NCBI RefSeq assembly: GCF_910589235.1
Contig: NW_025813595.1
Location: 2,542,001-2,606,000, forward strand
Source of the DNA: Vespa crabro
Taxonomy: Eukaryota; Arthropoda; Insecta; Hymenoptera; Vespidae
Direction: 5' to 3'
Length of the DNA: 64,000 bases
Shown: positions 45,401-58,018 of the stretch, one piece after another
How the letters are laid out: every line of letters begins with the position of its first letter
Position numbering within the stretch: the stretch's first letter is position 1
Translations under genes and position numbers: made by a program
Notes under the pieces: model-generated
What the model saw: the letters and a program-made list of their open reading frames with translations, nothing else
What the model was told of the DNA's origin: nothing
The model's database searches: none

Positions 45401-47045
45401 TTAACGTTCATAACTATAATAACGATAATAACAAATATAACAATAACGATAATAAAGATATCAATGTCAATAATGATAATAACGATAATGATAATAACGA
45501 TATTACCAATAATTTCGATAATAATAATAATAATATTAACGATAATATCGATAATACCATTAACAATATTAATGTAATTATCGATAATAATTATAATAAT
45601 AATAAAGATAACAACTATATTAACGATAATAACGATAAAAAAAATAACAATAATAACGATAATAAAGATAATAAAGATAATAACGAGAAAATATATATGA
45701 AAATAATTATAATACTGATAATGAAGATAATAACGATAATATAGATAATAACGTTAATAATAATAACAATAATAACGTTTATAACGATAATAACGATAAT
45801 AGTAATAATAATATCGATAGTAATAATAATTACAATAATGACGATAATAACGATTATAATGATAATAACGTTAATAATGCTAATAATAAGAGCAATAATA
45901 ACGATAAAAACGATAATAATGATAATAATAGATATAATAATTCCAATATTGACAATAATAAAGATTATAACAAAAATAATAGTAGTAATAATAACAATAA
46001 TAACAGTATTAACAATAATAACGTTAATAACAATATTATCCATAATAATAATAATAATATTATCGATTATAACGGTAATAACGATAATAACGTTAATAAT
46101 AATTAAATTAATAACGATAATAAAGTTTATAACGTCAATAATAATAGCAATAATAACGATAATAAGAATAGAAATAATAATAATAGTAATAAAAATAATA
46201 TCGCAAATAACGGTAATAACGATTTCGAAGATTGTAATAATAATTATAACGATAATAGCTATATCAATGATAATAACGATGACAACGATTAAAATAATAA
46301 CAATAATCCCGATAATAACGGTAATAACGACTATAATTATATTAATTATATTAATAATAATAATAATAATAATAGTAATAATAAAGATAATAACGATGGA
46401 AAAGATTGTAACGATATAATAATAATTACAACAATTACGATAATAACGATTATGATGATAACAACGATAATAATATTAATTATAATAAAAATAATAACGA
46501 CAATCACGATAATAACGATAATAATAGAAGTAATAATAACAATATTAAGAATAATAACTATAATAAAGATAATAACAACAATAATATTAGTAATAAAATA
46601 AGTAATAACAATAATAACGATAAAAACGATTTTAACGATAATAATAATGATGATTATTTCGTTAATATCGATATTAATAATAACAATAATAACTATAATA
46701 ACGATAATAACGATTATTATAATAATAATAATAATAGCAATAATAAAGATAATAAAGATAATAACGACAAAATAATAATAATAATAATAACGATAATAAC
46801 GGTAATAACGATAATAATAATAAAAATAATAACGACAATAACGATAATAACGATAATAATAGTATTAATAATAACAATATTATGAATAATAACTATAAGA
46901 ACGATAGTAAAAATAATACTAGTAGTAAAAAAGGAATAATTATTGTATCGATAAAAACGAATTTATCGATAACAATAATGACGATAATTACGATAATATC
47001 GATAATAATAATAACAATAATAACTTTAATACCGAAAATAACGAT

Positions 47046-47190
47046 TGAATCGTTAATAATAATAACGATAATAATAGTAATAACGATAAAAACAATAACG
47101 ATATTAACGATAATATTGACAATCTTAAAGATAATAATGATAATAATTTTAAAACGATAATAATTATCATAGTAATTGTAGTTAAAACGA
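47046..47190 (+). repeat. Direct repeat K, copy 2
   Basis: It has the same landmark order as 20576-20720: ATCGTTAATAATAATAACGA, CTTAAAGATAATAATGATAA and AAAACGATAATAATTATCAT. Confidence 0.8.
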
Positions 47191-47348
47191 TAATAACGAT
47201 TTTAATGTAATTAATAATAATAACAATATCGATAATAACGATAATAACGGTAATAACGATAATAATAATAGTAATAATATCAATAATTACAATAATAACG
47301 ATAATAACGATAATAACTATAATAATAATAATAATAGCGACATTATTA

Positions 47349-47710
47349 ACTATAATAAATATAATAACGATATGGTATTAACGATAAAGACGACAATAGT
47401 AGAAATAGTAATAACGATAATAAAAATAATAACTGCAATAAAAATAATAATAATAAAGATAATAACGATATTATCGAAAATAACGGTAAAAGCAATAAGA
47501 ATAATAATAATAAGAACAATAACAACAATAATAAGGAAAATAAACATAATAACAGTAACGATAATGCGACAATAATAATAACAAAAATAATAACGATAAT
47601 AACGATAACAACAATAATAACGATAATAAGTATATTAAATATATCAATATTAACGAAAATAACGTCTATTTCAAAATTATAAATAGCAATATGAAAGATA
47701 ATAACGATAT
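47349..47710 (+). repeat. ~390-bp higher-order unit A, copy at 47.3 kb
   Basis: This is the best-preserved copy of the landmarks: AACTATAATAAATATAATAA, ATATGGTATTAACGATAAAG, GACAATAGTAGAAATAGTAA, GATATTATCGAAAATAACG, AAAAGCAATAAGAATAATAA, AACATAATAACAGTAACG, then a diverged end (GTCTATTTCAAAATTATAAA). Confidence 0.82.
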
Positions 47711-48309
47711 TATCGAAAATAACGATAATAACGATATTAGTAATAACAATAATAACGATAATAACGATAATAGCGATTATAAAGTTAATAGCGATTATAA
47801 CGATAATAATGACAGTAATAATAATAATAATAAGGAGAATAATATTAACGAGCACAACGAAAATAATAATAATAATAGTAGTAATATTAACAATAATAAC
47901 AGTAATAACGATAAAAAAGATAATAACAATAATTACAGATATAACAATTATAATAATAACGATAAAAGCGATAATATTAGTAATAATAATAACGATAATA
48001 TCGACAATAATAATAATAATAATAATAACGATAATAACGATAATAACGATTATTACGGTAATAACGATAGTAATAATGGAATAATAATTATAATAATATT
48101 AACGATATTAAGGATAATAACGATAATAGCGATTATAATAATAACAACGATTAAGATAATAACGATATTAACAATAATAAGGATAAGATTAATAACAATA
48201 ATAACTATTACAACGATAATAATAATAACACTAATAACAATAATAACGACAATAACGATAATTACGATAATAATAATAACAATTATAACGATAATAACGC
48301 TTTTAACGA

Positions 48310-48480
48310 CAATAATATTAACAATAATATCAATGACAACGATTGTAACGATTATATGATAAGTTTATACCTAAAATAAGGATAATAATGATAAGAACGA
48401 TAATTATAATAACAATAATAACAATTATCATGGTAATAACTAAAAAATAATAATAATAAAACCTATAAGAATGATAATAT
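48310..48480 (+). repeat. Direct repeat J, copy 2
   Basis: The same landmarks as 32770-32950 occur in order about 15.5 kb downstream: ATATCAATGACAACGATT, TTATACCTAAAATAAGGATA and AACCTATAAGAATGATAATA. Confidence 0.82.
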
Positions 48481-49125
48481 TGATAATATTAGTAGTAATA
48501 ATAACATTATTAATAAAAAGAACGATAATAACGATATTAACGATAACAATATTATCGATAATAACGTTACTTTTAATAATAATAATAACAATAATAACGA
48601 TAATAAAGATAACATTAATAATTATAATAACAATAATGCCGATAATTACGTTAATAATCCTAATAATAACAATAATACTAATAACTATAATAACGATAAT
48701 CACCATAATAACGACAATAACGATAATAGCGATATAACAATAATAATAATAATAATTACGAAAATAACGATAATAACGATAATAATAATAATAACACTAA
48801 CAAAATTAATAATAGCAATAGTAAATATAATAACGTTTATGTCGATAATAATAAAAATAAATATAACGATAGTACCGATAATAAAGGTAATAACGATATT
48901 AATAGTAGTAAAAATAGAGGTAATAACGATAATAAGGACAATAACATTAATGTTAATAACGGTAAAACGACATTAACGATAATAATAATTACAAATATAT
49001 AGATAATATTGGAAATAACGATAATGTCGATAAAAATGACAATAATAATAATAATGATAACAATAATATTGATAATAACGATAATAACGATCATAACGAA
49101 AATATTAATAATAATACCGTTAATT

Positions 49126-49300
49126 AGGTTGATTACGAAAATAACGGAAATAACCACAATAACGGCAAAATCGATAATTAACGATATAATCGATAATAAC
49201 AAAATTAACGAAAATAACGATAATAATGACATTAAATATAATAATATTAACCATAGTGACGGCAAAAGTAATAATACTGTTAATGGCAATAACGATAATA
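49126..49300 (+). repeat. Direct repeat I, copy 2
   Basis: ATTAGGTTGATTACGAAAAT, GGAAATAACCACAATAACGG, AAATCGATAATTAACGATAT, and GACGGCAAAAGTAATAATAC followed by TGTTAATGGCAATAACG correspond in order to 21690-21900. Confidence 0.75.
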
Positions 49301-52300
49301 ACGATAAAAAGTATAATAACAATTACATTAAAAACGATACCAACGATAAAAGTAATAATAATAATAACGAAAATAAGGATAATAATGATGTCAACGATAA
49401 TAATAATAACAATAATAAGGATAATAACAATATTAATAATGAAGTAAATAAGAATAATATCGAAGACAACGATAATAATAATAACAATAATAAAGATAAT
49501 AACGATAATAACGATTATACGGATTATAACATTAACGATAATAACGATAATAGTAATAATAATAAGAAAAATAATATAGATAAAACGATAAAAAAGATAA
49601 TAAATATAATAACGAAAATAACAATAATAACTGTAATAATAATAACAGTATTAACGTAAATGATGACAATAAATCAAATGAATTTAATAACGATAATAAC
49701 ATTGAAAATAATGGATATAATACATATATTAAAGTTAGTAACGATAATAACGATAATAATAATAACAATAATAACAATAAATACGACAATAACGCCAATA
49801 ATAATAATAATATTAACGTAAATAGAGATTATTACTATTTCAAAAATAATAATAATAACAATAATAACGTTAAAAACGAAATTAACGATGATAAGAATAA
49901 TAACGATAACAACGATAAAAACGATAATAATAATAAAAATAATAACGAAAATAAGGATTAAAACGATAACAACTATAATAATAATAATAATAGTAATAAA
50001 GGCAATAACGATATTATCGATATTAGCGATAATAACATTAATAACAATAAGAAAATTACGATATTAACAATTACAGTAATAATAATAATAATATCGATAG
50101 TAACAAAAATAACGATAATGACGATGAAAATAATAACAATAATAACGATAAAAACGATATCAACGATAACAGCGATAATAATGATAATTACAATAATAAT
50201 AACAATAATAACGATTATAACAATTATAATGCGAACATTAATAATGATAATAACTGTGATAACTTTAATAATAATAATAACATAATAAATTATTATAACT
50301 GTAATAATCATAAAAATAATAACAATTAAAAAGATTTAAAAACGATAATAAAAATATTTATAATAATAACGAAAAGAAGGATAATCACGATGAAAGCGAC
50401 CATAATAATGATAATATCGATAATAACGATAATAATATTAACAAAATTAACAACAATATTCATAATAATAATAAAGATAATAACGATAATAGTTATAATA
50501 ATAATATCGAAAGTAAGAATAATCACGATAATGATGATAATAATAGTAATAGTAATAACGATTATAACGATAATAACCATAATAACGAAATTAGTAATAA
50601 AATTAAAAACGATACTTACGTTAATAACGAGAATAATATTTGCAATAATGAAGATGAATACGATAAAAAAATAACAATAATAACGTTAATAACGACAATA
50701 GTAATATGAATAATAACGATAATAACGATTATAACGATAATAAGAATATTAATAATATTAACGATAATATCGATATTAACGATAATAACGATAATAATAA
50801 TAAAAATAGTAATAACAATCATAAAGATAATAACGAAAAAAGCGATAATAATAATAATTATAACGATAATAACGATAATAATAAAAATAATAATATCGAT
50901 AATAACGATAATGGTTATAGTAATGATATCGATAAGGACAATAATAAGGATAATAATAATAACGATAATGACAATGATAATTGTAACGATATAACGTTAA
51001 TAACGATAATAATAATAATAATAAAAATCGAAAGGATATTAAATATAATAACGATAATAATAATAACGATTCTAACGAAAATAATAATATAATTAATAAC
51101 GATAATAGCGATAATAACGATAATAACTATAATAATAATAACGATATTGACGACAAAATCGATATTAATAATAACAATATTAACGATAATATCGATAATA
51201 ATAATAATAGCAATAACAATAAAAACAATAATAACGATAATAACGATTATAATAATAGCGATAACAACGATAACAACGATAATGATGGTAATATCGATGA
51301 TAGAAATAATAATGAAAAACATAATAACGATAATAACGATAATAATAATAAGGACAATATATATAACATTGATATTAAAGTCAATAACGAAAATAATCAT
51401 AACAATAATAACGATAAAAACGATAATAACGATAATAACCATATTATCGATAATAAGTACAATATTAACGATAATAACGACTATGGTAATAATAATAATG
51501 ACAATAATAACGATAATAACGATAATAATGATATTAATAATAATAATAATAATAATAAATACAATAATTAGTATAATAACGATAATAATAGTAGTAATGT
51601 TAACAATAATAAAAAAATAATAACGATAATAACGATTATGACGATAACAATATTAATGATAATATAGACAATAGTAATAATAATAATAATGATAAAATCG
51701 ATATTAAAGATAATAATAATAACAATAATGATAATCACGATTCAACGCTAATAACGATAACGTTACTAACGATAATGACGTTAATATCGATAATAATAAT
51801 AATAATATTAACAATAATAACAATAATAACGATAATAACGACTATTATAATAACGATAATAACGGTAATCATGATAATAATAATAACGAAAACAATGATA
51901 ATAACAAAACTAGCGAAACTAATAATAACGACAATAACGATATTATCGATAATAATAATACCAATATTAATAACATTAAAACAGATTATAACGATAATCA
52001 CAATAATAATAATAATAATAATGACGAGAATAATAATAACAAGAATAACGATAATATCGATAATAATGATAATAACGATAATAATTATATTAAAATTGCA
52101 ATAATAACAATAATAACGATAATAAAAATAACGATATTGACGATAATAATGATAATAATAATAATAATAAAAATAATAACGATAACAACGATAATAAAGG
52201 TAATAACGATAATAATAACAGTAATAATAATAATAATACAATAATAACTATAATAAGGACAATAACGATAATAATAATAACGATAATAACGATTATATAT

Positions 52301-52798
52301 ACAATAATAATAACAATATTAACGATAATGTCGATAATAATAATAATAATAAGAAAAATAATAAAGATAATGACGATCATAAAGATAATAACGATAATAA
52401 TAATAATAAAAGCTATATCAATAATAACGATAATGACGATAATAGAAGTAATGTTAATAACGATGAAAATGATATTTCCGATAATAATAATAATAATAAA
52501 GGTAACAGCGATATAAACGTTAATAACGATAATAATAATAAGTATAATAATGATAATATCTATACTTTTAATAATATTAAGAACGATGATAAAGTTAAAT
52601 AATAGTAAAAATAACTACAATAGCGATAATAAGGATAGTAACGATAATAATATTAACGGTAATAACGTTAATATTAATAATAATAACAACGATAATTACG
52701 ATATAAACAATATTAATATTAATAATAATAAAGATAATAACGATATAAAGGTTAATACCCCTAATAACGATAATAACGATAATAATGATAAAAATGAC

Positions 52799-52858
<60 letters not shown>
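52799..52858 (+). repeat. Pure (AAT)n microsatellite tract
   Basis: About 20 uninterrupted AAT units between AAAAATGAC and AAAACGCTAATATTCATAAT. Confidence 0.95.
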
Positions 52859-52860
<2 letters not shown>

Positions 52861-53590
52861 CGCTAATATTCATAATAACGAGAATAAGGATAATAATAAT
52901 ACCGGTAATAACGATAATAAAGTTAATAGTAACAATAATAATAAAAATAATAATAATAATAATAACGATAAGAACGATGGTAACGTTTATAACAACAAAG
53001 ATAATAACGATAACAACGTTAGTAATGATAATAACGAGAATAGCGATAATAACAATAATAATAATACAAATAATAAAGATAATAAGGATATTAAAGATTC
53101 TATCGATAATAATATTAACTAAATTAACGATAATAACGGTTGTGATGATAAGAATAATAATGAAATAAATAATAATAAAAATAATAACCACAATAATGTT
53201 CATAACGATAAAAATAGAAGAAATAATAGCAATATTAAGAATAAAAATTATAATAACGATAATAACGATAATAATAGTAGTAGTAATAGCAGTAATAACA
53301 ATAAAAGCTATAAAACGTATTCAACATTAATAATAATAACGATAAAGATAAGATCGATAATAATAATATCAATATTTACGATAATATCGAAAATAATAAT
53401 AATAATAATAACTAGAATAACTATAATGACGAAAATAATAATTATAATAATAACGATAATAACGATAAAAATAATAATAATAATCACGATAATAACAATA
53501 ATAACGATAATAACGATTATGACGATAACAATATAAATGATAATATCGAAAATAGTAATATTAATGATAATGATAATATCGATAGTAACG

Positions 53591-53621
<31 letters not shown>

Positions 53622-55887
53622 TAATAATGATAATAACGATAATGATGATAATATCGGTAATAATAATAACAATATTAACGTTAATATCGATAATAATAGT
53701 AATAATAATAATAACAATTATACCGATAATAACGATCATAGGGATAATAATAATAACGATAATAACGATGATAATAATAATAATAATATCTATTGTAACA
53801 ATAATAACGATAGTGGTGGTAATAATAGTAATTATATTAACGATTCTGATGGTAATAACGTAAATAACGTTAATAATAATAATATTAATAATGATAATTA
53901 CGTAAATAACGACAATAATAATAGTAATAATAGCGATAATAATAATAGGTATAATAAGCGTTATAACGACATTAACGAGTATAACGTTAATAATAATAAC
54001 GATAATAACGATAATATAGATAATATTATTATCATTATAAACGAAAATAACAATAAGAATAATAATAATAATAATAGTAATAAAAATAATAACGATAATA
54101 ACCATAATAATTATAATAACAATAATAATAATAGTAATAATGAAGCTAATAACAATAATAACGAAAATAATATTAAAATCAATAACCTTTATAACGATAA
54201 TAAAGATAATAATATTTTTAATAATAACGATAATAACGAACATAACGGTGATAATAGTAATAACAATATCGATATTAACGGTAATAACTATAATAACGAT
54301 AATGATAATAATAATAATAGTAATAATTATAACGTTAAATATGTTAATGACGATGACAACGATAATAATAATAACAATAATGACGATAGTAACGATAAAA
54401 AAGATAATAATAATAATAATAATAATAACGATAATAACGATATCAATGTTAATAACGATACTAACGATAATAATGATAATAATAATAACGATAATAAGGA
54501 TAATAATCATAACGATAATAACGATAATATCGATTAAAATAATAGCAATAATAACGATAATTTAGATAATAATAATAATAATAACAATAATGACGATAAT
54601 AATGATAATAGATGTTATAAAAATAAAATTAAAACTATGATAGTAATAATAATTATGATGATAGTAATGATTATAACGATAATAATAATATTAATAATAA
54701 CGATAATAAAGATATCAATGATAATAACGATAATAACGATAAGAATGATCATCATATTAACGATAATAATGATAATAATCATTACGATAATAACGATAAT
54801 ATCGATAGAAGTAATAGCAATAATAAAGATTATACAGATAATAATAATAATCATAATAACAATAATTACAGTAATAACGGTTATAATATTAATAATATTA
54901 ACAAAAATGACTATAGTAATGATTATAACGATAATAACGATAATAACGATAATAAAGATAATAATAAAAAAATAATAATAATAACGTTAATATCGATAAT
55001 AAAAGTTATAATAAAAACAGCAATAACAAATATAACGATAATAACGTTAATAATATTAATAATAATAAGAACAATAACTAAAATATTGATAATACAGGTA
55101 ATAATAATAATAATATCTGTAATAACGATAATTATGATAGTCATAATAATAACAATATCTATAGTAACAACAACAATAATAATAATGTAAATAATAATAA
55201 TAATAATAACGATAATAACGACAATAGCGATAATAAAAATAAAATTAATAACGATAATTACGGTAATAACGATAATAATTATAGCAATAGTACCGATAAT
55301 AACGATAATAATAGTAATAATAATAATTACAATACTAACGATATTAACGATTATAATAATATCGATAAAGACGATAATAACAATAATTATAATAGCGATA
55401 TTAACGATAATAACGATAATAATAGTAACGAAAATAACAATAATAATTATATTAATAATTACGATAATAACGATAGTAACGATTATAATAATAATAATAG
55501 TGATATTTACAATAGTAACGATAATAATAATAGCAATTTTAGTGATAATAACGGTAATAATAATATGAATAATAACAATAACGATAAAAACGATAATAAC
55601 GATAATAATGATAATAACGAATATAATAATAATAATATGAATTATTACTATAATAACGATTATATTTAAAAAAATTATAATAATAACAATAATAACTATT
55701 GTAACGATAATAACGAAAATAAGCATAATAACGATAAAAATAATATTAATAACGATAATATCTATAATAACGGTATTAATGATATTTATAATATTAATAA
55801 TAAAGATAATAAAGTTATTAATAGTAGTAATAAAAACACTAATAACAACAATATCGATCTTAGCGATAATAATGATAATAAAGATAA

Positions 55888-55914
55888 TTTTTTTTTTATT
55901 TTTTATTTTTTTTT
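55888..55914 (-). other. A-rich 3' tail of the retroelement
   Basis: The plus strand shows 27 bases of T interrupted by two single A residues, which is an A-rich tail with two T interruptions on the element's own strand. It marks the 3' end and the junction with the satellite. A tail fits an RNA-templated insertion. Confidence 0.9.
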
Positions 55915-56196
55915 GACGTCTGTGAATGCCAATTTTTACATACTGACCTAGGGTCCCTGCCCGCTAGAGGAATCCTTTACCATTTGGTTCCCCCGTTATA
56001 GTCCCTGGAGTGTCGGGCTCATCGTTGGAATAGACACTACCGACTAAACGCATTTCCATCCTAGTGGCATAGTGAAACCATCCCTGCACCGCTTTGTAGC
56101 ATTACATCGGGATGACACCACTGCCTCATGTCCCTAAACTGGTCTCTCTCATTCGGTTCTAAGTGACAGGAACCTGGAGCAACGTTGGTGGCACGT
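55915..56196 (-). other. 3' untranslated region of the R1-clade element
   Basis: About 280 bp of mixed-composition sequence lie between the last coding stretch and the A-rich tail. Stops occur in all minus-strand frames, and no tail-like or satellite sequence interrupts it. The exact start is uncertain because the TAG at 56197 may be a mutation; the same frame next stops at about 56160. Confidence 0.75.
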
Positions 56197-56361
56197 CTAT
56201 GGGCCATCCATAACCATCTTCTTCTTGCGTAAGATTTCCCTCACGTAACAGGCCACGCTGTACCACTTTTTCTGCCCTCGCAGCATTTTCTCGACATTGT
56301 TGTCCAGCGAGATGTCCCCAAGCTCCTGCTCTAAGGCAAGTCATTCGGCGCTCCACCAGGT

Positions 56362-56415
56362 ACATATGAAGAACGTGTGGTTTGTATCTTCTTTGATCAA
56401 ATCCCCATAGGGGCA
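56362..56415 (-). other. Degenerate C-terminal zinc-knuckle (CCHC-like)
   Basis: The 18 codons read C-P-Y-G, then eight residues, then H-T-F-F-I-C, giving C-x2-G-x8-H-x4-C. R1-clade ORF2 proteins carry a C-x2-C-x(7-8)-H-x4-C knuckle in this place, so the second Cys has become Gly in this copy. A TGA stop follows at 56341-56343, where the family usually has Trp. Past it the frame continues with LALEQELGDIS and later EILRKKK, typical of the R1 C-terminus. Confidence 0.8.
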
Positions 56416-57228
56416 GTTCCCGTCTGCTACTTTCCCCATTTTTGCGAGGAAGGAGAGGAACAGGCCATGCCATGTTAAGAATTGGGTGAGGTAGAAACTT
56501 ACCTCACCCGCCTTTCGGTTTATCCAGTTGTCAAGTCGACCGTTGAATCGGGCAGTCCATCTGCCCCTAGGTTCCTGCTCCCATCTGCTTTGCCAGGTCT
56601 CGATGCTGTCAGACTCGGCTTTCTATGATGCCTCCTCCTTCCCCAGAACGGGATTATGCTGATGGACGAATTGTCTCTCCTTGGCTAGTAGGTCGATCGG
56701 GATTACCCCGATGACAACTAGCACTGCAGGCTCTGAGACCGTGCTGTAGGAGCACGCGATTCGGAGAGTGCTCCTCTTGTGTACCGCGACTATGCGCTTG
56801 CGATATATCTATTATCGCAACGCCTCGGCCCATACTTCCGCGACGTATAGCATCACTCCATCGGCGGCACGCATCCGTATTCGCCTAATGCAAGGTTGGG
56901 GGCCGTTGTCATTGGCCATAAGTGTGCCCAGCGTGGCTACAACTTTTGCCGTCTTGTCAGCCGCTCTTATTATATGCTCTCCGTAATTGAATTTGCAATC
57001 GAGGATTACTCCAATGTACGTGATAGATTGCTTTGCCTGGACCGTCGCATCTCCTACTGTGAAATTGCGCAAGGTGTTGATGCGCGTCTGCGTTAGTAGC
57101 ACGATCTCTGTTCTCTTTGCTGCTACGGATAGCAAGTTCTCTTCCATCCAGAAGATGACTCTGCGCATGACCTGGTTGAGCAGCAGCTGTGCCCCCTCCG
57201 TGTCTCTTACAGTTATGACAACTGCAAT

Positions 57229-57240
57229 GTCGTCTGCGTA
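57229..57240 (-). other. RT motif C (YADD) of the retroelement
   Basis: The codons TAC-GCA-GAC-GAC encode Tyr-Ala-Asp-Asp within LVGYADDIAVV. The two Asp residues bind catalytic metal in reverse transcriptases. This site is intact even though motif A is destroyed and motif B is interrupted by a stop. Confidence 0.95.
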
Positions 57241-57439
57241 CCCAACCAAGAAAGCGCCTTCAAGGACTGCCATATGGAAGATACCATCGTTGAAAATATT
57301 CTAGATATCCGGTCCTAGTATGGAACCCTAAGCTGACCGCGATGTCAACTCCAAGCTTTTTGGACCAGTATTGTACTCAAGGAAGCGCTCGTTCAGATAA
57401 TCCTCGAGTATTCGAAGTATGTACCCCGGAACTCTGAAA

Positions 57440-58018
57440 TTAAGTTCCAGCGCTTCCATTGCCCAGTCCAACCTGATGGAGTTGAAGGCATTTCTCTAAG
57501 GTGGCCAGCAGACACAAATGGCGGGAATGGTGATTCCCGCGCTCAGTCATTTTTGCGGCCATGACAACTTTCTGAACTGCGTGGATGGTGGAGAGGCCGG
57601 ATCGAAATCCATATAGGCAGGCAGCAAGATCCCCCGCGGCCCTCACGGCTGCGTGCATCCGTGGCCTAAGCAGCTTCTCCAGGAGCTTGCCAGCCTCATC
57701 GAGCATACATGTAGGCTTGTAAGCAGCCTCTGCTGGTCCCTTGCCCTTGATGATGAGCACACGCTTCGCTTTCTTCCACGGGGCCGAGAAGATGCCCTCA
57801 TTGAGGCAAATGTCGTATACGTTTAGCAAGAGCTCAAGGTGACTCTGCGAGACGGGTTTAATTACTTCCGCAGGTAGTCCGTCAGGAACAGGAGCTTTCT
57901 TGTTCCGCATAGAAGATGCGGCCCTGAGTAGCTCCTCTTCCATAAATTGTGGCGCCTCTGTTATTTCCAGGCGCAGCCATTCTAATTTTTCTCTTCGGCT
58001 GTGAGGGGAATACAGTAT
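57440..58018 (-). pseudogene. N-terminal RT segment (fingers/palm), upstream of motif A break
   Basis: This is the longest undamaged coding piece. The frame is open from the satellite junction, reading CILYSPHS then RREKLEWLRLE. The Met at 57943 is only an internal residue and not a start codon of the parent gene. Residues after that Met include EEELLRAASSMRNKKAP, where Val (codon 57887-57889) replaces the Gly normally found in the APGPDG motif, then an EGIFSAPWKKAK segment, KGKGP, a CMLDEAGKLLEKLL helix and YGFRSGLSTIHAVQ. These are the RT fingers and early palm of R1-type elements. The piece ends with HLCLLATLE, where motif A should read roughly TLDV-NAF. The terminal 20 or so residues (KCLQLHQVGL...) are out-of-frame translation. 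Confidence 0.9.
57492..57496 (-). other. Frame-breaking deletion in RT motif A
   Basis: On the minus strand ACC-TTA is followed by only four bases before AAT-GCC-TTC. Family members have nine bases there, encoding Asp and two further residues (TLD-x-x-NAF). About 5 nt are therefore missing, which removes the catalytic Asp of motif A and shifts the frame by one. The NAFNSIR reading resumes at 57492. Confidence 0.85.

Larger units (their letters stand above)
1..55887 (+). repeat. Degenerate 9-bp/triplet AT-rich satellite array, left block
   Basis: The whole block is built from A-rich triplets whose consensus is close to (GATAATAAC)n, with AAT, GAT, AAC, AGT, AGC, ATT, TAT, AAA and AAG as the usual triplets. 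Runs such as GATAATAACGATAATAAC occur from the first line to the last. The A-rich strand is the plus strand throughout, and I found no inverted segment. No tRNA, rRNA, gene-like composition or second transposon is visible in it. Of the six frames of the consensus only TAA-CGA-TAA contains stops, so long low-complexity open frames appear by chance. Superimposed on the short unit are many long direct repeats, listed separately where I could align them by eye. Clustered satellite of this size is typical of heterochromatin, which is inferred here and not shown by the sequence. The array continues beyond position 1. Confidence 0.95.
56197..58018 (-). pseudogene. Reverse transcriptase (ORF2) remnant of R1-clade element, frameshifted and stopped
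   Basis: The remnant covers about 600 codons of an ORF2 that is normally about 1,000 residues, so the N-terminal endonuclease is missing. The first frame runs from the 5' junction to 57440 and includes REKLEWLRLE, NKKAPVPDG (usually APGPDG), the conserved AGKLLEKLLRPR stretch and YGFRSG. Near 57492-57496 a deletion of about 5 nt shifts the frame inside motif A. From NAFNSIR at 57492 a single second frame continues to the end, with GSILGPD (motif B), YADD at 57229-57240 (motif C), a VWAEALR thumb motif, IPIDLLAKER, the zinc-knuckle region and a Trp/Val-rich tail. Premature stops in this frame lie at 57328, 57301, 56812, 56809, 56623 and 56341; the TAG at 56197 may be the original terminator or a seventh lesion. 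Both frames are easily recognisable, so decay is moderate. The product cannot be functional. Confidence 0.92.

Noticed and set aside
56768..57304. Plus-strand open frames across the retroelement (up to 105 codons)
   Set aside because: They are antisense shadows of the reverse transcriptase, whose conserved motifs (YADD, GSILGP, NAFNSIR) all read on the minus strand.
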